A stretch of DNA of 64,000 nucleotides from Stomorhina lunata (taxonomy: Eukaryota > Arthropoda > Insecta > Diptera > Rhiniidae). The position numbers and the translations under genes are program-made. Positions within the stretch are counted from its first letter, which is position 1, and the number at the start of each line of letters is the position of its first letter. The notes beneath the pieces were generated by a model. That model worked only from the letters and a program-made list of their open reading frames with translations, made no database searches and was not told the DNA's origin. Below are positions 25,201-37,609 of the stretch, piece after piece. Location: the NCBI GenBank assembly GCA_933228675.1, contig OW121744.1, forward strand, positions 113,328,671 through 113,392,670, given 5' to 3'.

Positions 25201-26600
25201 TTTGTATAAACTTATCTTCTTTGTAGAAGTAGACTTTTACAATTATTATAAATGCCTCCCTAAGGTATGCAATGAATTTGATAATTTTTCTAAAACTTAA
25301 TTTATAGTAACCACAAGCTATTTCATAATCGATTTCCTTTGAAAATTCATCAACCAATTTCAATATTGTATTGTATTCTGAAATATAATTAAAAAAAAAT
25401 AAGTCTGGCCCAAACATGTAGCAAAATAAATTGATATTTGTAATACCCTCAATATATATCCAAACAAGGATTTTCATTTGTATGTTTAAGTTTAAACAAA
25501 AAGCAAAATTTATTGTATTATTGTATAAAAAATTAATTGAAATTTATATTTACTTAAGGCTATTTGCCCCGTATGAGTGTGAGTTTATATAAAAATTCAT
25601 ATAAATTATTTACAAAAACATATACAGATTTACACACATACACATGCCCATAGAAACTATCACTTTATTATTCTGTTTAATTCTACGTAAATGTTTTTGC
25701 ATAGTTCAGGTAAATTACTACCTTCTAGTAGTGAAAAAAATGCATTTATTTATATAGAATATACACGTTTTGAAAACCTGCAGAAACATGCACAAACATG
25801 CATTTTACAAAAATTGTAATGTAAACAGAACTGAAATATTATAGGTATTTTTTATAGTTTTCTATATACATTTATAATTAAGTATACATAAAATAAAAAT
25901 ATTTATATGTATATGGTTGAATAGGAAATCATAAAAGAGGAAATATAAATAATGAACTTTAATATTCACGGCATAAAACGAGCCCTGAAAGGGAAAATGA
26001 TTTAAGTGACAAAAGTTGAAGACCATTTTTTTCTTTTAATTTTGAATCATTAGACTTGAAACTATCAAAAAAAGTTAAAATCTTATTTTTTGATTTTTGC
26101 CACTTAACCTCTTTTGCTTTTTATCTAGCTCTATGCATTAATTTATGCATAATATATGTAAATTTATTAAAATATTTTCATCTGCAAATGTATGCTTTTA
26201 TTTTATTTATGTCCTTATATATCTGTAGCGGCAAATGCATACCTTTATATCTTTTTGATTGTTATTTTATTTTAACTTTTAATGGCAATTTAATTTTAAT
26301 TATAATGGAAATAGCAAAATCAAAATAGTTTTATTTAAAAAATTAAAAAAAAAACTTAAATGTTACTTTAGTTTTTAAAATATTTACATGTTTAATTAAA
26401 ATATTTTTTTAATACCAAAATAGCACAAAATACATCCTTTAAGCAGCTTTAAAATTGTATGTTCATTGTCGAGGAATTTTGTATATAATGATAACTATAA
26501 TATTCGCTAATACTAAGTGCAACGGATTTACTTGAGGTAATGGAAGCATTTAAAACTTGCATGTTGCAAGCGCACAATGGGCCAAAAAAGCACTATTTCA
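25201..26600. other. Intron sequence, no feature recognised
   Basis: A/T-rich. Open frames at 25148-25477 (minus) and 26056-26328 (plus) have the hydrophobic composition expected from random A/T-rich DNA, and I recognise no domain. Confidence 0.5.
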
Positions 26601-28972
26601 ATTAAAAATTTTTTATAGACAAACATTTTTTATACAAAATTTTCAATATAAAATTTTTTATAGAAAATTTTCGATAGAAAATTTTTGATGGAAAATTTTT
26701 GATATAAAAATTTTTAGAGAAAATTTTCGATATAAAATTTTTTTATAGAAAATTTTTTTATAGAAAATTTTTTTATAGAAAATTTTCGATATAAAATTTT
26801 ATATAGAAAATTTTCGATTAAAAATTTTTTATAGAAAATTTTTTTATAAAAATTTTTTTATAGAAAATTTTTGATATAAAATTTTTTATAGAAAATTTAC
26901 AATATAAAATTTTATTTTTGTAGAAATTTTTCGATATAAAATTTTTTTATATAAAATTTTCGATATGAAATTTTTTTATAGAAAATTTGCGGTATAAAAT
27001 TTTGTAAAGAAAATTTTGGATATAAAATTTTTTGTCGAAAATTTTTGATAGACAATTTTTGATATAAATTTTTTATAGAAAATTTTTGATATACAATTTT
27101 CGATATAAAATTTTTTTATGAAAATTTTCGATATAAAGTATTTTATAGAAAATTTTCTATATAAATTTTTGTTTAGAAAATTTTCGATTTATTTTTTGTT
27201 TTAGAAAATTTTGGATAAAAATTTTTTTTTTAGAAAATTTTATTTAAATATTTTTTTTTTAGAAAACTTTTGGTATACAATTTTTTCTAGAAAATATTTT
27301 CGATATCAAATTTTTTCTATAAAGTTTTTAATATAAAATTTTTTAAAGAAAATTTTCTATAAACTTTATTATAGAATATTTTCAATATAAAATTTTTTAA
27401 AGAAAATTTTTGATATACAATTTTTTATAGAAAATTTTCGTTAAAAAGTTTTTAAAATAAATTTTTTTTATAGAAATTTTTCAATAAAAAATTTAGTAAA
27501 AGTTTTCAATAAAAATTTTTTTATAAAAAATTTTTGATATATAATTTTTTATAGAAAATTTTTGTTATAAAACTTTTTATAGAAAATTTTCGATTAAAAA
27601 TTTTTTATAGAAAATTGTTGATAAAATTTTTTTTATAGAAAATTTTGGATATAAAATTTTTTATAAAAAATTTTTGAAATAAAATTTGTTAAAGTAAATT
27701 TTCGATATAAATTTTTTTTTAGAAAATTTTACAGAAAATTTTCTATATAAAATATTTTAAGAAAATTTTAGAAATAAAATTTTTAGTAAAAATTTTTCGA
27801 TATAAAATTTATTGTAAAAATTTTTCGATATAAAATTTTTAGTAAAAATTTTTCGATATAAATTTTTTTTACAAAATTTTTGATTTCAAATTTTTTACAA
27901 AAAATTTTCTACAGAAAATTTCGATGTTAAATTTTTTATAGAAAATTTTCGATACAAAATTTTTTATAGAAGATTTTCGATATAATTTTTTTTTTTATCG
28001 AAAATTTTCGATATAAAATATTTTATCTTAAATGTTTGATATAAAATCTTTTATAGAAAATTTTTGATATAAAATATATAGTAAAAATTTTTCGATATAA
28101 AATTTTTAGTAAAAATTTTTCTATATAAAATTTATAGTAAAAATTTTTCGATATAAAATTTTTAGTAAAAATTTTTCGATATAAATTTTTTTTACAAAAT
28201 TTTTGATTTCAAATTTTTTACAAAAAATTTTCTACAGAAAATTTCGATGTTAAATTTTTTATAGAAAATTTTCGATACAAAATTTTTTATAGAAGATTTT
28301 CGATATAATTTTTTTTTATCGAAAATTTTCGATATAAAATATTTTATCTAAAATGTTTGATATAAAATCTTTTATAGAAAATTTTTGATATAAAATTTTT
28401 TAAAGAAAGCTTTCGATATAAATTTTTTTATAAAAAATTTTCAGTATAAAATTTTTTATTGAAAACTTTCGATATAATTTTTTTTAATGAAAATTTTCGA
28501 TATTAAAGTTTTCATAGAAAATTTTCCATATAAAATTTTTAATATAAATTTTTTATAGAAAATTTTTGACATAAAATTTTTTATAGAAATTATAAAATTT
28601 TTTTATACAAAATGTTAAATATAAAATTTTTTATAGAAAATTTTCGATATAAAATTTTTTATCGAAAATTTTTAATTTGAAATTTTTTATTAGAAATTTT
28701 TGATATAAAATTTTTTTATAGAAAATTTTTGATATACAATTTTTTTTATAGAAAATTTTTAATATAAATTTTTTTTATAGAAAATTTTCGATATAAAATT
28801 TTTTGTAGAAAATTTTCGATATAAAATTTGTTATCTTAGATTTTTTATATATAAAATTTTTTTATAGAAAATTTTCGATATAATAATTTTTATAGAAAAT
28901 TTTCGATAAAATAATTTTTATAGAAAATTTTCGACACAAAAGTTTTTATAGAAAATTTTCGATATAAAATTA
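26601..28972. repeat. 28-bp A/T-rich array, GAAAATTTTCGATATAAAAT unit
   Basis: About 80 copies of a unit near 28 bp: GAAAATTTTCGATATAAAAT then TTTTTATA. The core GAAAATTTTC is palindromic. A stretch of about 240 bp is duplicated almost exactly inside the array: 27841-28075 reappears about 323 bp downstream, 28164-28395. The shorter period sets it apart from the 31-bp arrays. Confidence 0.9.
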
Positions 28973-28974
28973 TG

Positions 28975-29995
28975 GGTCTATATAGTGAAAGTAGTCAATC
29001 GGAGATCTCTTTGGAGTCAAAGTAATACTTCGTAGTTATTTTTGTAGTAAAAGAAGTCAACCGAAGGCTTCTTTTTAATAGTCTTAGTAGTGAATAGTAG
29101 TTGCTTTAGTAGTCAAAATATTCATTCGTAGGTATATTTTAAGTCAAAGTAAATAATAATAAATACTTTTGTAGACTAATTAGCCATCGTAGTCATTTTT
29201 AAGTCAAAATAGTTTATGGTGGATATCTTTGTAGTCTAATTAGCCAATCGTAGTTGTTTTTGTAGTCAAAGTGGTTAACCGTAAATACCTTTGTAGTCCT
29301 AGTAGTGAATCGTAGATACCTTTGTAGTCAAAATAATCGTTTGTAGGTACATTTTTAGTCAAAGTAGTTAATAATAAATACCTTTGTAGTCTAACGAGCC
29401 ATCGTAGTCATCTTTTAAGTCAAAATATTTAATCATGAATACCTATGTATTCTAATTAGATAATCGTAGGCATCTTTGTAGGTAAAGTAGTTAACCGTAG
29501 ATGCCTTTGTAGTCTTAGTAGTGAACCTTAGATACCTTTGTAGTCAAAATAGTCATTCGTATATATCTTTTAAGTCAAAATACTTAATCGTGGATAACTT
29601 TGTAGTCTAATTAGTTAATCGTAGTCATCTTCGTAGTCAAAATAGTTAATCATAGATAACTTTGTAGTCTTAGTAGTCAATCGTAGGCATCTTTGTTGTC
29701 AAAATAGTCAGTCGTAAACATCTGTCTGGTCAAAGTAGTCAATTGTTGGAAAATGTGTAGTCAGAAAACTAAAACGTACTCAAATTTGTATTCAATGTAG
29801 TCAATCAAGGGATATTTTATGGTCAATGCAGTTAATCGTATATTTCCATGTAGTCAGAGAATTCAATCGTAGGCAAATTTTGTAGTCAAAGTAGTTAATC
29901 GAAGGACTCTTTATGGTCATTGTGGTTAAGTAGTCAATTGTAGGTCTCTTTAAGAAAAAAGTCATCTGTCGTAGGTATAACTTTCGTCAAATATA
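28975..29995 (-). repeat. 31-bp satellite, CCTACGATTGACTACTTTGA family, reversed
   Basis: About 33 diverged copies on the plus strand of CTTTGTAGTCAAAGTAGTCA then ATCGTAGGCAT. The reverse complement carries CCTACGATTGACTACTTTGA, identical to the core of the array at 31.6-34.4 kb. It ends about 250 bp from the Ig4 exon's donor. Copies are less uniform than in the GTTGACGATAGG arrays. Confidence 0.9.
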
Positions 29996-30240
29996 AGACA
30001 GCCTGTTCAGCCTTCCAACACCCCCGGAAATTCCATTACATTTTCTAAATTAATTTAATGAAGTCGGCAACACTAAAAAGAGTGTTTACTCTTAAGTGTT
30101 TAGCAATGGTTGACAAAAATACTCTAATTCTAGACTATAAATCAGCTTTCAATTAACCCTTTTCCCCATGAAAGTCCATAGTCATGATTAAAAACTTTAT
30201 AATGAATAAGTAGAAAGCAAAGAAAAAAAGTAAAACTTAC

Positions 30241-31308
30241 CTGCTGGCTGTATATGATACCAACATGGCTGTGATTGACCCATTTGACTACTGGCCACAC
30301 ACGAAATTGCACCAAAACTTTCATACGATTCAATATGATACGAATAGACATTATTGAGAGGTGTTGCTGAAGTAGAGGGAGGCGGTGGGGGTGTGGCCGT
30401 GGTGACCACAATGCGATGATGTTGCTGCTTATGCAAAGCTGTCAAACGTTTTCGTTCAGCCATTTGATATTGATTGTTATGCGTAATGTCATGAAATTGT
30501 TGGCCATGCATGAGTTGTTGCTGCTGCTGCAACTGCTGTTGTTGGTGTTGCTGGTAGTTGGGTATTTGTTGTTTGTTGCCACGTTGTTTGTTGTCTAAAT
30601 GATTTTTATATATCAAATTGGAGTAGACCATTTGGGTATAGGGTAAATCATCATTATAGACACCATTAATGGTTTCATCCATATCCTCTTCCACATTCTC
30701 ATCGTCATCATCATTAACATGTTCGGCATGATGAGCTGCAGTTATAGCGGTATTGTCATCATATGAATGACGTTGTTGCTGTTGGTGTTGATGATGGTCA
30801 ATATCGAAATCATCTTCGAATTGTAAATTTGACCAGCTATCGACATGTGGTTGTTGCTGTTGTTGAAGGGGGGTTATGGCACGCAGGGCAACACGACCAT
30901 GTCGACCATGTACAACTTTGGCTTGCAGGGCTTGTTGTTGTGTGTGTTTCCTTTTGCTACGTTGATAATATCCGGCGGAAGCGTGACTTGCATCCGCATG
31001 TAATAACATTTGCTGATGTATTTGTTGTTGTGGCTGTTGCAAGTGGTGTCCACCCCCACCTCCACTCAAGGGGGTATGCAAAGAGGCTACCAATCCATTG
31101 CCACCACTCAACATCATACCTCCTACGCCTCCTCCTCCTCCTCCGCCCATATTTAATGGCAATTCAATGAGACTCTCAAGTGAGTTGTTGAAGTGCCATT
31201 TGTAATTTAGATTATCAAGAGGATTCGAATCCACTTGACATGTTATATTAATGGTTTGTTTAAGAGCAGCGCGTATAATTGTTGAATCTGATTTGCAAAC
31301 AGGTGGGT
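30241..31308 (-). CDS. Sidestep-family exon: Ig4 domain split by a 265-residue low-complexity insert
   Basis: Fifth visible exon (1,068 nt; fragment residues 216-572), phase 1 at both ends, acceptor CCCCCAATAG, donor GCAG/GTAAGT. The joined start reads VKYPPVC, the usual entry to this domain in Side proteins, then NITCQVDSNP with the first Cys (239) and YKWHF with the core Trp (253). The matching SFGAISCVASS with the second Cys (552) and PCWYHIQPAG close the domain. Trp-to-Cys distance is 299 residues instead of roughly 35-45. The insert (about 268-535; 30350-31155) has glycine, glutamine, histidine, aspartate/glutamate and proline tracts, plus a basic RSKRK. It is continuous open frame with normal flanks, so it is protein, not a retained intron, unless an internal splice has been missed. 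The plus-strand open frames here are shadows. Confidence 0.88.
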
Positions 31309-31604
31309 CTATTGGGGGTATAAACAAATGAACAAATAAAAGAAAATCATTGGGGGGGAAGAAAAGAGAATAGAAATACAAATAGATTATTGTAGCAATT
31401 CTTGTTAAATGCTTGATTGAATATTTAACAAAAGGTTAAAAGTTTAACAAATAAAAAAGAAATAATCAAATAAAAGAGAATTGGAAAATTATAAAATTGT
31501 TTGTGAAGACATAAATTATTTCAACACCTGCATTTTATAAGATAATCCCTAAGATATGCTTTAGTTTTTACTGTAATAAATCCTAAGATTAAAAATGACC
31601 ATAA
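31309..31604. other. Intron between Ig4 exon and the flanking satellite
   Basis: Holds the Ig4 exon's acceptor (CCCCCAATAG). No other feature. The intron runs from 31309 to 37455. Confidence 0.6.
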
Positions 31605-34410
31605 GGAGGCATACAAATGATAATTTTGGCTGCATAGATACTACAAATTGACCACTTTGGCTACAAAGAAATCTCCTGTTGACTCATTTAATTATAAAGA
31701 GGCCACGCGATTGATTTCTTGAATATAGAGAGTTCTACGACTATCTTCTTTGGCTATAAAGAGGCATAAGATTGACTACGTTGACTATGCAGTGCCCCAC
31801 GAAAGACTTCTATGACTATACAAAGGCCTTCGATTGACTACTTTGTCCATAAAGAGAAGTAGGATTGAATTGAAAATTTTCTTACGACTGACTATTAATT
31901 GACCTGCGTATTACGATTGACTACTATAACTATAAATATAAGTGCGATTGATTCCTTTGACTACTCAGAGTCTTATGCTTGACTACAAAGTTACCTTCAA
32001 TTGACTACTATTTTCACTATAAAATTACCTTTTTTACTTTTATTAAAAAGATCCCTATGATTGACTACTTGACTATAAAGTGATCTATGATTGACTATAA
32101 AATGACTTGAGGTTGACTACGATTGACTCCTTTGACTACCCAGAGCCCTATGCTCGACTACTAAGTAACCTACGATTGACAACTTTGACAAAAAATGACC
32201 TACGATAGACTACTTTGACTACAAACCAACCTGCGCCTTAAGATTGACTACTTTGACTATAAAGTAGCATACGATTGACTACTTCGACCTATGATCGACT
32301 ACTTGACTTTAAAGTGTCCTACGATTGACTATAAAATGACCCGATACTATAAAATGACCCGACATATGATACACTACTTGACTATAAAGTGTCCCACGAT
32401 TGACTATAAAATGACTTGAGGTTGACTACGATAGCCTCCTTTGACTTCCCAGTGCCCTATGCTCGAGTACTAAGTAACCTATGATTGACAACTTTAACAA
32501 AAAAGTGGTCTACGATAGACTACTTTGACTATAAACTAACCTGCGCCAATAAAGTAGCATACTTTGACTATAAAGTAGCATACGATCGACTACTTTGACC
32601 TATGATCGACTACTTGACTATAAAGTGTCCTACGATTGACTATAAAATGACCCGAGGTAGACTACTTTGACTCCTTTGACTTCTCAGAGGCCTGAGCTTG
32701 ACTACTAAGTTACCTACGATTGAATACTTTGACAAAAAAGTGACCTACGCTAGACTGTTTTGACTATAAACTAACCTGTGACTTACGATTGACTACTTTG
32801 ACTATAAAGAGGCATATGATTGATTACTTTTACTAAACAGAGCCTTAAGAATGACTACTTGACTATAAAGTGACATACGTTTGACTTTAGAATGATCCGA
32901 GGTAGACTACTTTGACTAATAATGAACGTAGGATTGATTACTTTTTCAATAAAGAATTGGCAATGAAGTAACTGATTTGATTGCTTTAATAAAAAGGTGA
33001 CTACTTCAATATAAAACTACCTACGATCAACTACTGATTTGACTACTTTAATTAAAAGGTGACTACTTTGACCATGAAGTGACCTACAATTGACTACTTT
33101 GAAAATAAAGTGACCTATAATTGACTATTAAAAAACTGATTTGATTTCTTTAATTAAAAGGTGACTACTTTGACTATAAAGTGACCGACGATGGACTACT
33201 TTCAATATAAAGTGACTTATGATCGACTACTGAATTGACTTCTTTAATTAAAAAATGACTACTTTAACTATAAAGTGATCTACGATTGACTACATTGAAT
33301 ATAAAGTAATCTTCAGTTGACTATAAAGTAACTGATTTGACAACTTTAATTATAAGTTGACTACTTTGACTATAGAGTGGCCTACAGTTGACTACAAAGT
33401 AACTAATTTAACTGTAAGGTGACTTCTTTGACTACAAAGTGAGCTAGGATTGACTACTTTGATTATAAGGTGACTACTTTGAATAAGACATTGCTTACGA
33501 TTTACTACATTGAATATTATTATTAGGTGACTACTTTGACTATATAGTTACCTACGATTGACTACTTTGAATATAAAGTGACCTACATTGGACTATAAAG
33601 TAACTGATTTGACTACTTTAATTATAAGGTGACTATTTTGACTATTAAGTGACCTACAATTGACAACTTTGAATACAAAGTGACCTACAATTGACTTTAA
33701 AGTAAACGATTTGACTAATTTAATTATAAGGTATTTACTTTGACTCTAAAGTGAAGTACGATTGACTACTTTGAATATACAGTGACAATTAACTACAAAG
33801 TAACTGATTTGACTACTTTAATTATAATGTGACTACTTTGACTATAAAGTGAATTATAGTTGACTACTTTGAACATAAAGTAACTTACAATTGACTATAA
33901 AGTAACTGATTTGACTACTTTAATTATAAGGTGACTACTTTGACTAAAAAAAGACCTACAATTGACTACTTTTAATGTAAAGTGACCTACAATTGGCTAT
34001 AAAGTAACTGCTTTGACTACTTTAAATATAAGGTGACTACTTTGACTACAAAGTAACCCTCGATTGACTACTAACGATTGACTATAATGTGATTCATTTG
34101 ACTACTTTGATTATAAGGTTACTACTTTAACTAAAAAGTGATTGATAGTTAACTACTTTGACTACAAAGACACGTAGGATTGATAACTTTGGCTCAAAGG
34201 TGACTTACGATTGACTAAATTGACTATAAATTGACCTACGATTGACTACTAAGACTATGAGTAGTTGTTAGATTGTCTATTTTTTTTATAAAGTAATCTT
34301 CGAATGACTAGTGGGAAAACAATGACCTACGATTGACTACTTAGACTAAAAAGTACCCTTAGATTGACTTTTTTACGTAAAAGGTGGCCTACTATTGACT
34401 ACTTTAACCA
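31605..34410 (+). repeat. 31-bp satellite, CCTACGATTGACTACTTTGA family, forward
   Basis: About 90 copies; the unit is GACTACTTTGACTATAAAGT then GACCTACGATT (31 bp). Between 33.6 and 34.05 kb the copies form a higher-order unit of about 103 bp, each opening with AACTGATTTGACTACTTTAA (near 33603, 33697, 33802, 33905, 34007). It faces the reversed array at 28975-29995 across the Ig4 exon. Confidence 0.93.
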
Positions 34411-35679
34411 CAAGGACCAACAATTACAAACAGGGTAAATTTACGTTTCTTTAGCATTTATTTTATCTTAGAGCCACAAAGTATGCTTTATTTTTCATTT
34501 CATGCCAAAATGTATGCTTTAGTATTTTTTTTCTTTTAAAACCTTAAAGTATGCTTTACTTTTTAGTTTATTAAAGTTTTAGTTTCACATTAGTCTTTTT
34601 TGCCAGTCTCGCAATTCTTTTTTTTACCAAATCATTTACTTTTAACCCCCTTTAAGTAGGCTTTAAGATTTTCATTTATGGTTTCTTTTTAAGTTAAAAT
34701 TCCTTGTATTTCTCTATACAAACTTTTCTTCAATAAGTTCTTCATTCGCCTTATTTTAAAAATATTAAAACATACATAACTAAAAAAAACTATACCCGGC
34801 AAAAAAAGCCATATTTTGAAATCATGCTACCACTTACAAGAGCCACTCGCTATAGCTCGATTTATGAATTGAAAGCTAGTGTTACAACGTCATATTGTAA
34901 AGCCCAATCTTTTGTGAAAATCTTATGAATAGAAAATGAACAGGTTGTTGAAATTCAATACATTGTTCAAATACTGAACCAAGTATAAAGCAAACATATA
35001 CCTTAGTCTATAGTGGTACTAGTCATTGTAAATTGTGGCTAAAGGATAACGTAGAAATATTGTAAAAATCAGCTCTGACAAATATGCGAGTAAATCTTTT
35101 ATATCCTTGTTCCTGCCTTTTCTCTAGCTAACCTCTAGAATAATATTTCTATAAAATCTATTGAAAAAAGGGGTAATATAAGTTTTCTAGGCAAACTATA
35201 GCAAATACACAAAACCTTATTTTGTAGCTACATATGTAGCCACTTACATGTGTTAGTAGATATTTTCTATACCTACAAAAACTTATAATTTAAGGTATAA
35301 TAGAATATTCTATAAAGTTTATGTATGTGAGGATTTCTCTTTTCTATAAATTCATTTTTCTTTTTTTGCTGTTAACTATGTGTGGCCGTATTTAGTTTTA
35401 ATAGAAAATAGGTTGTAACAAAAACCAGAAGTGCTTAACTATAGAAAATTGTTACGTTGCAGAAAATAAGAGCAGCAAAAGAAGAAAACAGAAATAGTTG
35501 AGCAATATGATGTTGCAAATAGTTTTGTAAATGTTGTAGAGTATTTTATGGCTTTTATGGGTAATATCCTTAAAGTATGCTTTAATATTTTTCTAAACAA
35601 AAAGTATAGCATGGTTTAAGGCAGAAAAGTTTCGAGGTTTTTAAGGTGGAAGATAAAATTGGTTTAAATGTAAGCCACA
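34411..35679. other. Intron sequence with recurrent AAAGTATGCTTTA words
   Basis: Copies of AAAGTATGCTTTA lie at about 34479, 34549 and 35571, with AATGTATGCTTTA near 34510. Otherwise A/T-rich and featureless. Confidence 0.5.
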
Positions 35680-36715
35680 ACAATTTTTCTATAGAAAATT
35701 TTTCTATAGAAAATTTTTGTATTGAAAATTTTTCTATAGAAAACTTTTTTATAAAATTTTTCTATAGAAAACATTTTTAATTAAAATTTTTCTATAGAAA
35801 ACTTTTTATCTAATTTTTTTTTTTTAATTTTTCTATCTAAAATTTTTCTACAGAAAACTTTTTTTATCAAATTTTTCTAAACAAAAAAATTTTTCTATAA
35901 AAATTTTTTTATCAAAATTTTTTCTAAGGAAATTTTTTTATTGAAAGTTTTTCCATAGAAACCTTTTTTTGTATCAAATTTTTTTATTTGAAATTTTTAA
36001 ATTTAAAAATTGTTTTATCGAAAATTATTCTATAAAAATTTTTTTTTTTATCGAAAATTTTTTCATAGAAATTTTTCTTATCGAAAATTCCATAAAAAAA
36101 ATTTTTGTAGAAAAATTTTATATAAAAAATTTTGATCAGTAAAATTTTAAAAAAATGTATCTATAGAAAAATTTTCATTAAAAAAATTTATCTTAAAAAA
36201 AATTTTCTATAGAAAAATTTTCGTTAAAAAAATTTTTCTATAGAAAAATTTTCGTTAAAAAAATTTTTCTATAGAAAAATTTACGGTTAAAAAAATTTTT
36301 CTATAGAAAAATTTTCGGTTAAAAAAATGTTTCTATAGAAAAATTTTCGGTTAAAAAAATTTTTCCAAAGAAAAATTTTCGATTAAAAAAATTTTTCTAT
36401 AGAAAAATTTTCGGTTAAAAAAATTTTTCTATAGAAAAATTTTCGGTTAAGAAAATTTTTCTATAGAAAAGTTTTCGATAAAAAAATGTTTCTACAGAAA
36501 AGTTTTTGATAAAAAAATGTTTCTATAGAAAAATTTTTAATAAAAAAATTATTTTGTAGAAAAATTTTAGAAAAAAAAAAAATTTCGGTAAAAAAATTTT
36601 ATATAAAAAATTTTTCTTTAGAAATTTTTTTTTTTAGAAAAATTGTATTTAGAAAAATTTTTCTTTAGAAATATTTTCTATAGAAAAACGTTTGAAAAAG
36701 GAAAATTTTATGTAA
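35680..36715. repeat. 31-bp A/T-rich array with CTATAG core
   Basis: About 33 copies. The clean part (36200-36480) has TCTATAGAAAAATTTTCGGT then TAAAAAAATTT, 31 bp. The left part is decayed. Same palindromic TTTTTCTATAGAAAAA core as at 17.8 and 56.2 kb. Confidence 0.9.
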
Positions 36716-37340
36716 TAATGTCTTACATTATAGACTACTAGTAGACACTAGGGTAATCAGCTGACAGTTTGTAGTCTAAGGATTAGAAATTATTGATTTA
36801 TTTTATGGTAGAGAAAATTTTCTAAAAAAACTAGCTTCAGATAAAACTTTTTATATATTTTTGTTAAAAAAGTAAGCCCTAAAGTATACTATACAAAATT
36901 TAACAGTATCTACATTTTAGACTACTAGTAGACACAAAGGTAATCATTTAACTGTTTGTATTCTAACTATTAGAAATTATTGGTTTTAATATGGAGAATG
37001 TCCTAAAGTAAAGAGTTTCAGAAAAAAATAATTAATATTTTTGTTTAAAAAATAAGACCAAAAGTATACTTTAAGAAATGAAACAATATCTTCATTTTAC
37101 ACCATTAGTAGACACTAAGATAATCTGTTGCCTATTTCTATTCTAAGGATTTGAAATTATTGATTTATTTGAATATTTAAGAAGTCTTAAGATGAAATGC
37201 TTTAGATAGCACTTTCGGAATATTTTTGTTTCAAAAAAGCCCTAAAGTATGCTATAAAAAATTAAACAATATCCATCTATTACACTATTTATTCAGTAAA
37301 GACTATTCAGTTGCTGACCACTAGTAGATAATTAAGATTA
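36716..37340. repeat. Diverged repeat, about 182 bp, four copies
   Basis: Anchored by TAGACTACTAGTAGACAC at about 36733 and 36914, and decayed forms near 37094 and 37277. Each is followed by CTAAGGATTAGAAATTATTG and CCCTAAAGTATACT-like words. Confidence 0.75.
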
Positions 37341-37455
37341 TTTTTTGTATAATACCTATCACTGACTACCAAGGGTCATAAAGGTAACTAGTGTTCAAAA
37401 AAATGATAAAAAAAAACTTACAATTTAAAAATGGTTTAAATAATATCATACTTAC

Positions 37456-37609
37456 ATTTAACATCCAAATAGACTTCATTACTGGAAACACTGCCTTGAA
37501 TATTGGTGGCTCGACAAAAATACTGGCCATGCGAAGATTTCGAAATTCCTTGTAAAACCAAAGTTTGATTCGAGATAATGATGCCACGTGAAGAATGCAA
37601 TTGCTTATC
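37456..37609 (-). CDS. Sidestep-family exon: second half of Ig3 domain
   Basis: Fourth visible exon (154 nt; fragment residues 165-216). Acceptor TTACTTTGTAG, donor AAAT/GTAAGTATG. It enters in phase 0 and leaves in phase 1. It encodes the D-G strands of an Ig domain: SNQTLVLQGISKSSHGQYFC, then RATNIQGSVSSNEVYLDV. GQYFCRATN is the usual second-cysteine motif, and it completes the Ig half in the exon at 57689. The split domain is separated by a 20-kb intron (37610-57688). One sequon, NQT. Confidence 0.9.

Noticed and set aside
30416..31170. Plus-strand open frames and the second minus frame over the Ig4 exon
   Set aside because: They are shadows of the exon: its low-complexity codons leave other frames open. 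Only the minus frame with Ig hallmarks fits the splice phases.
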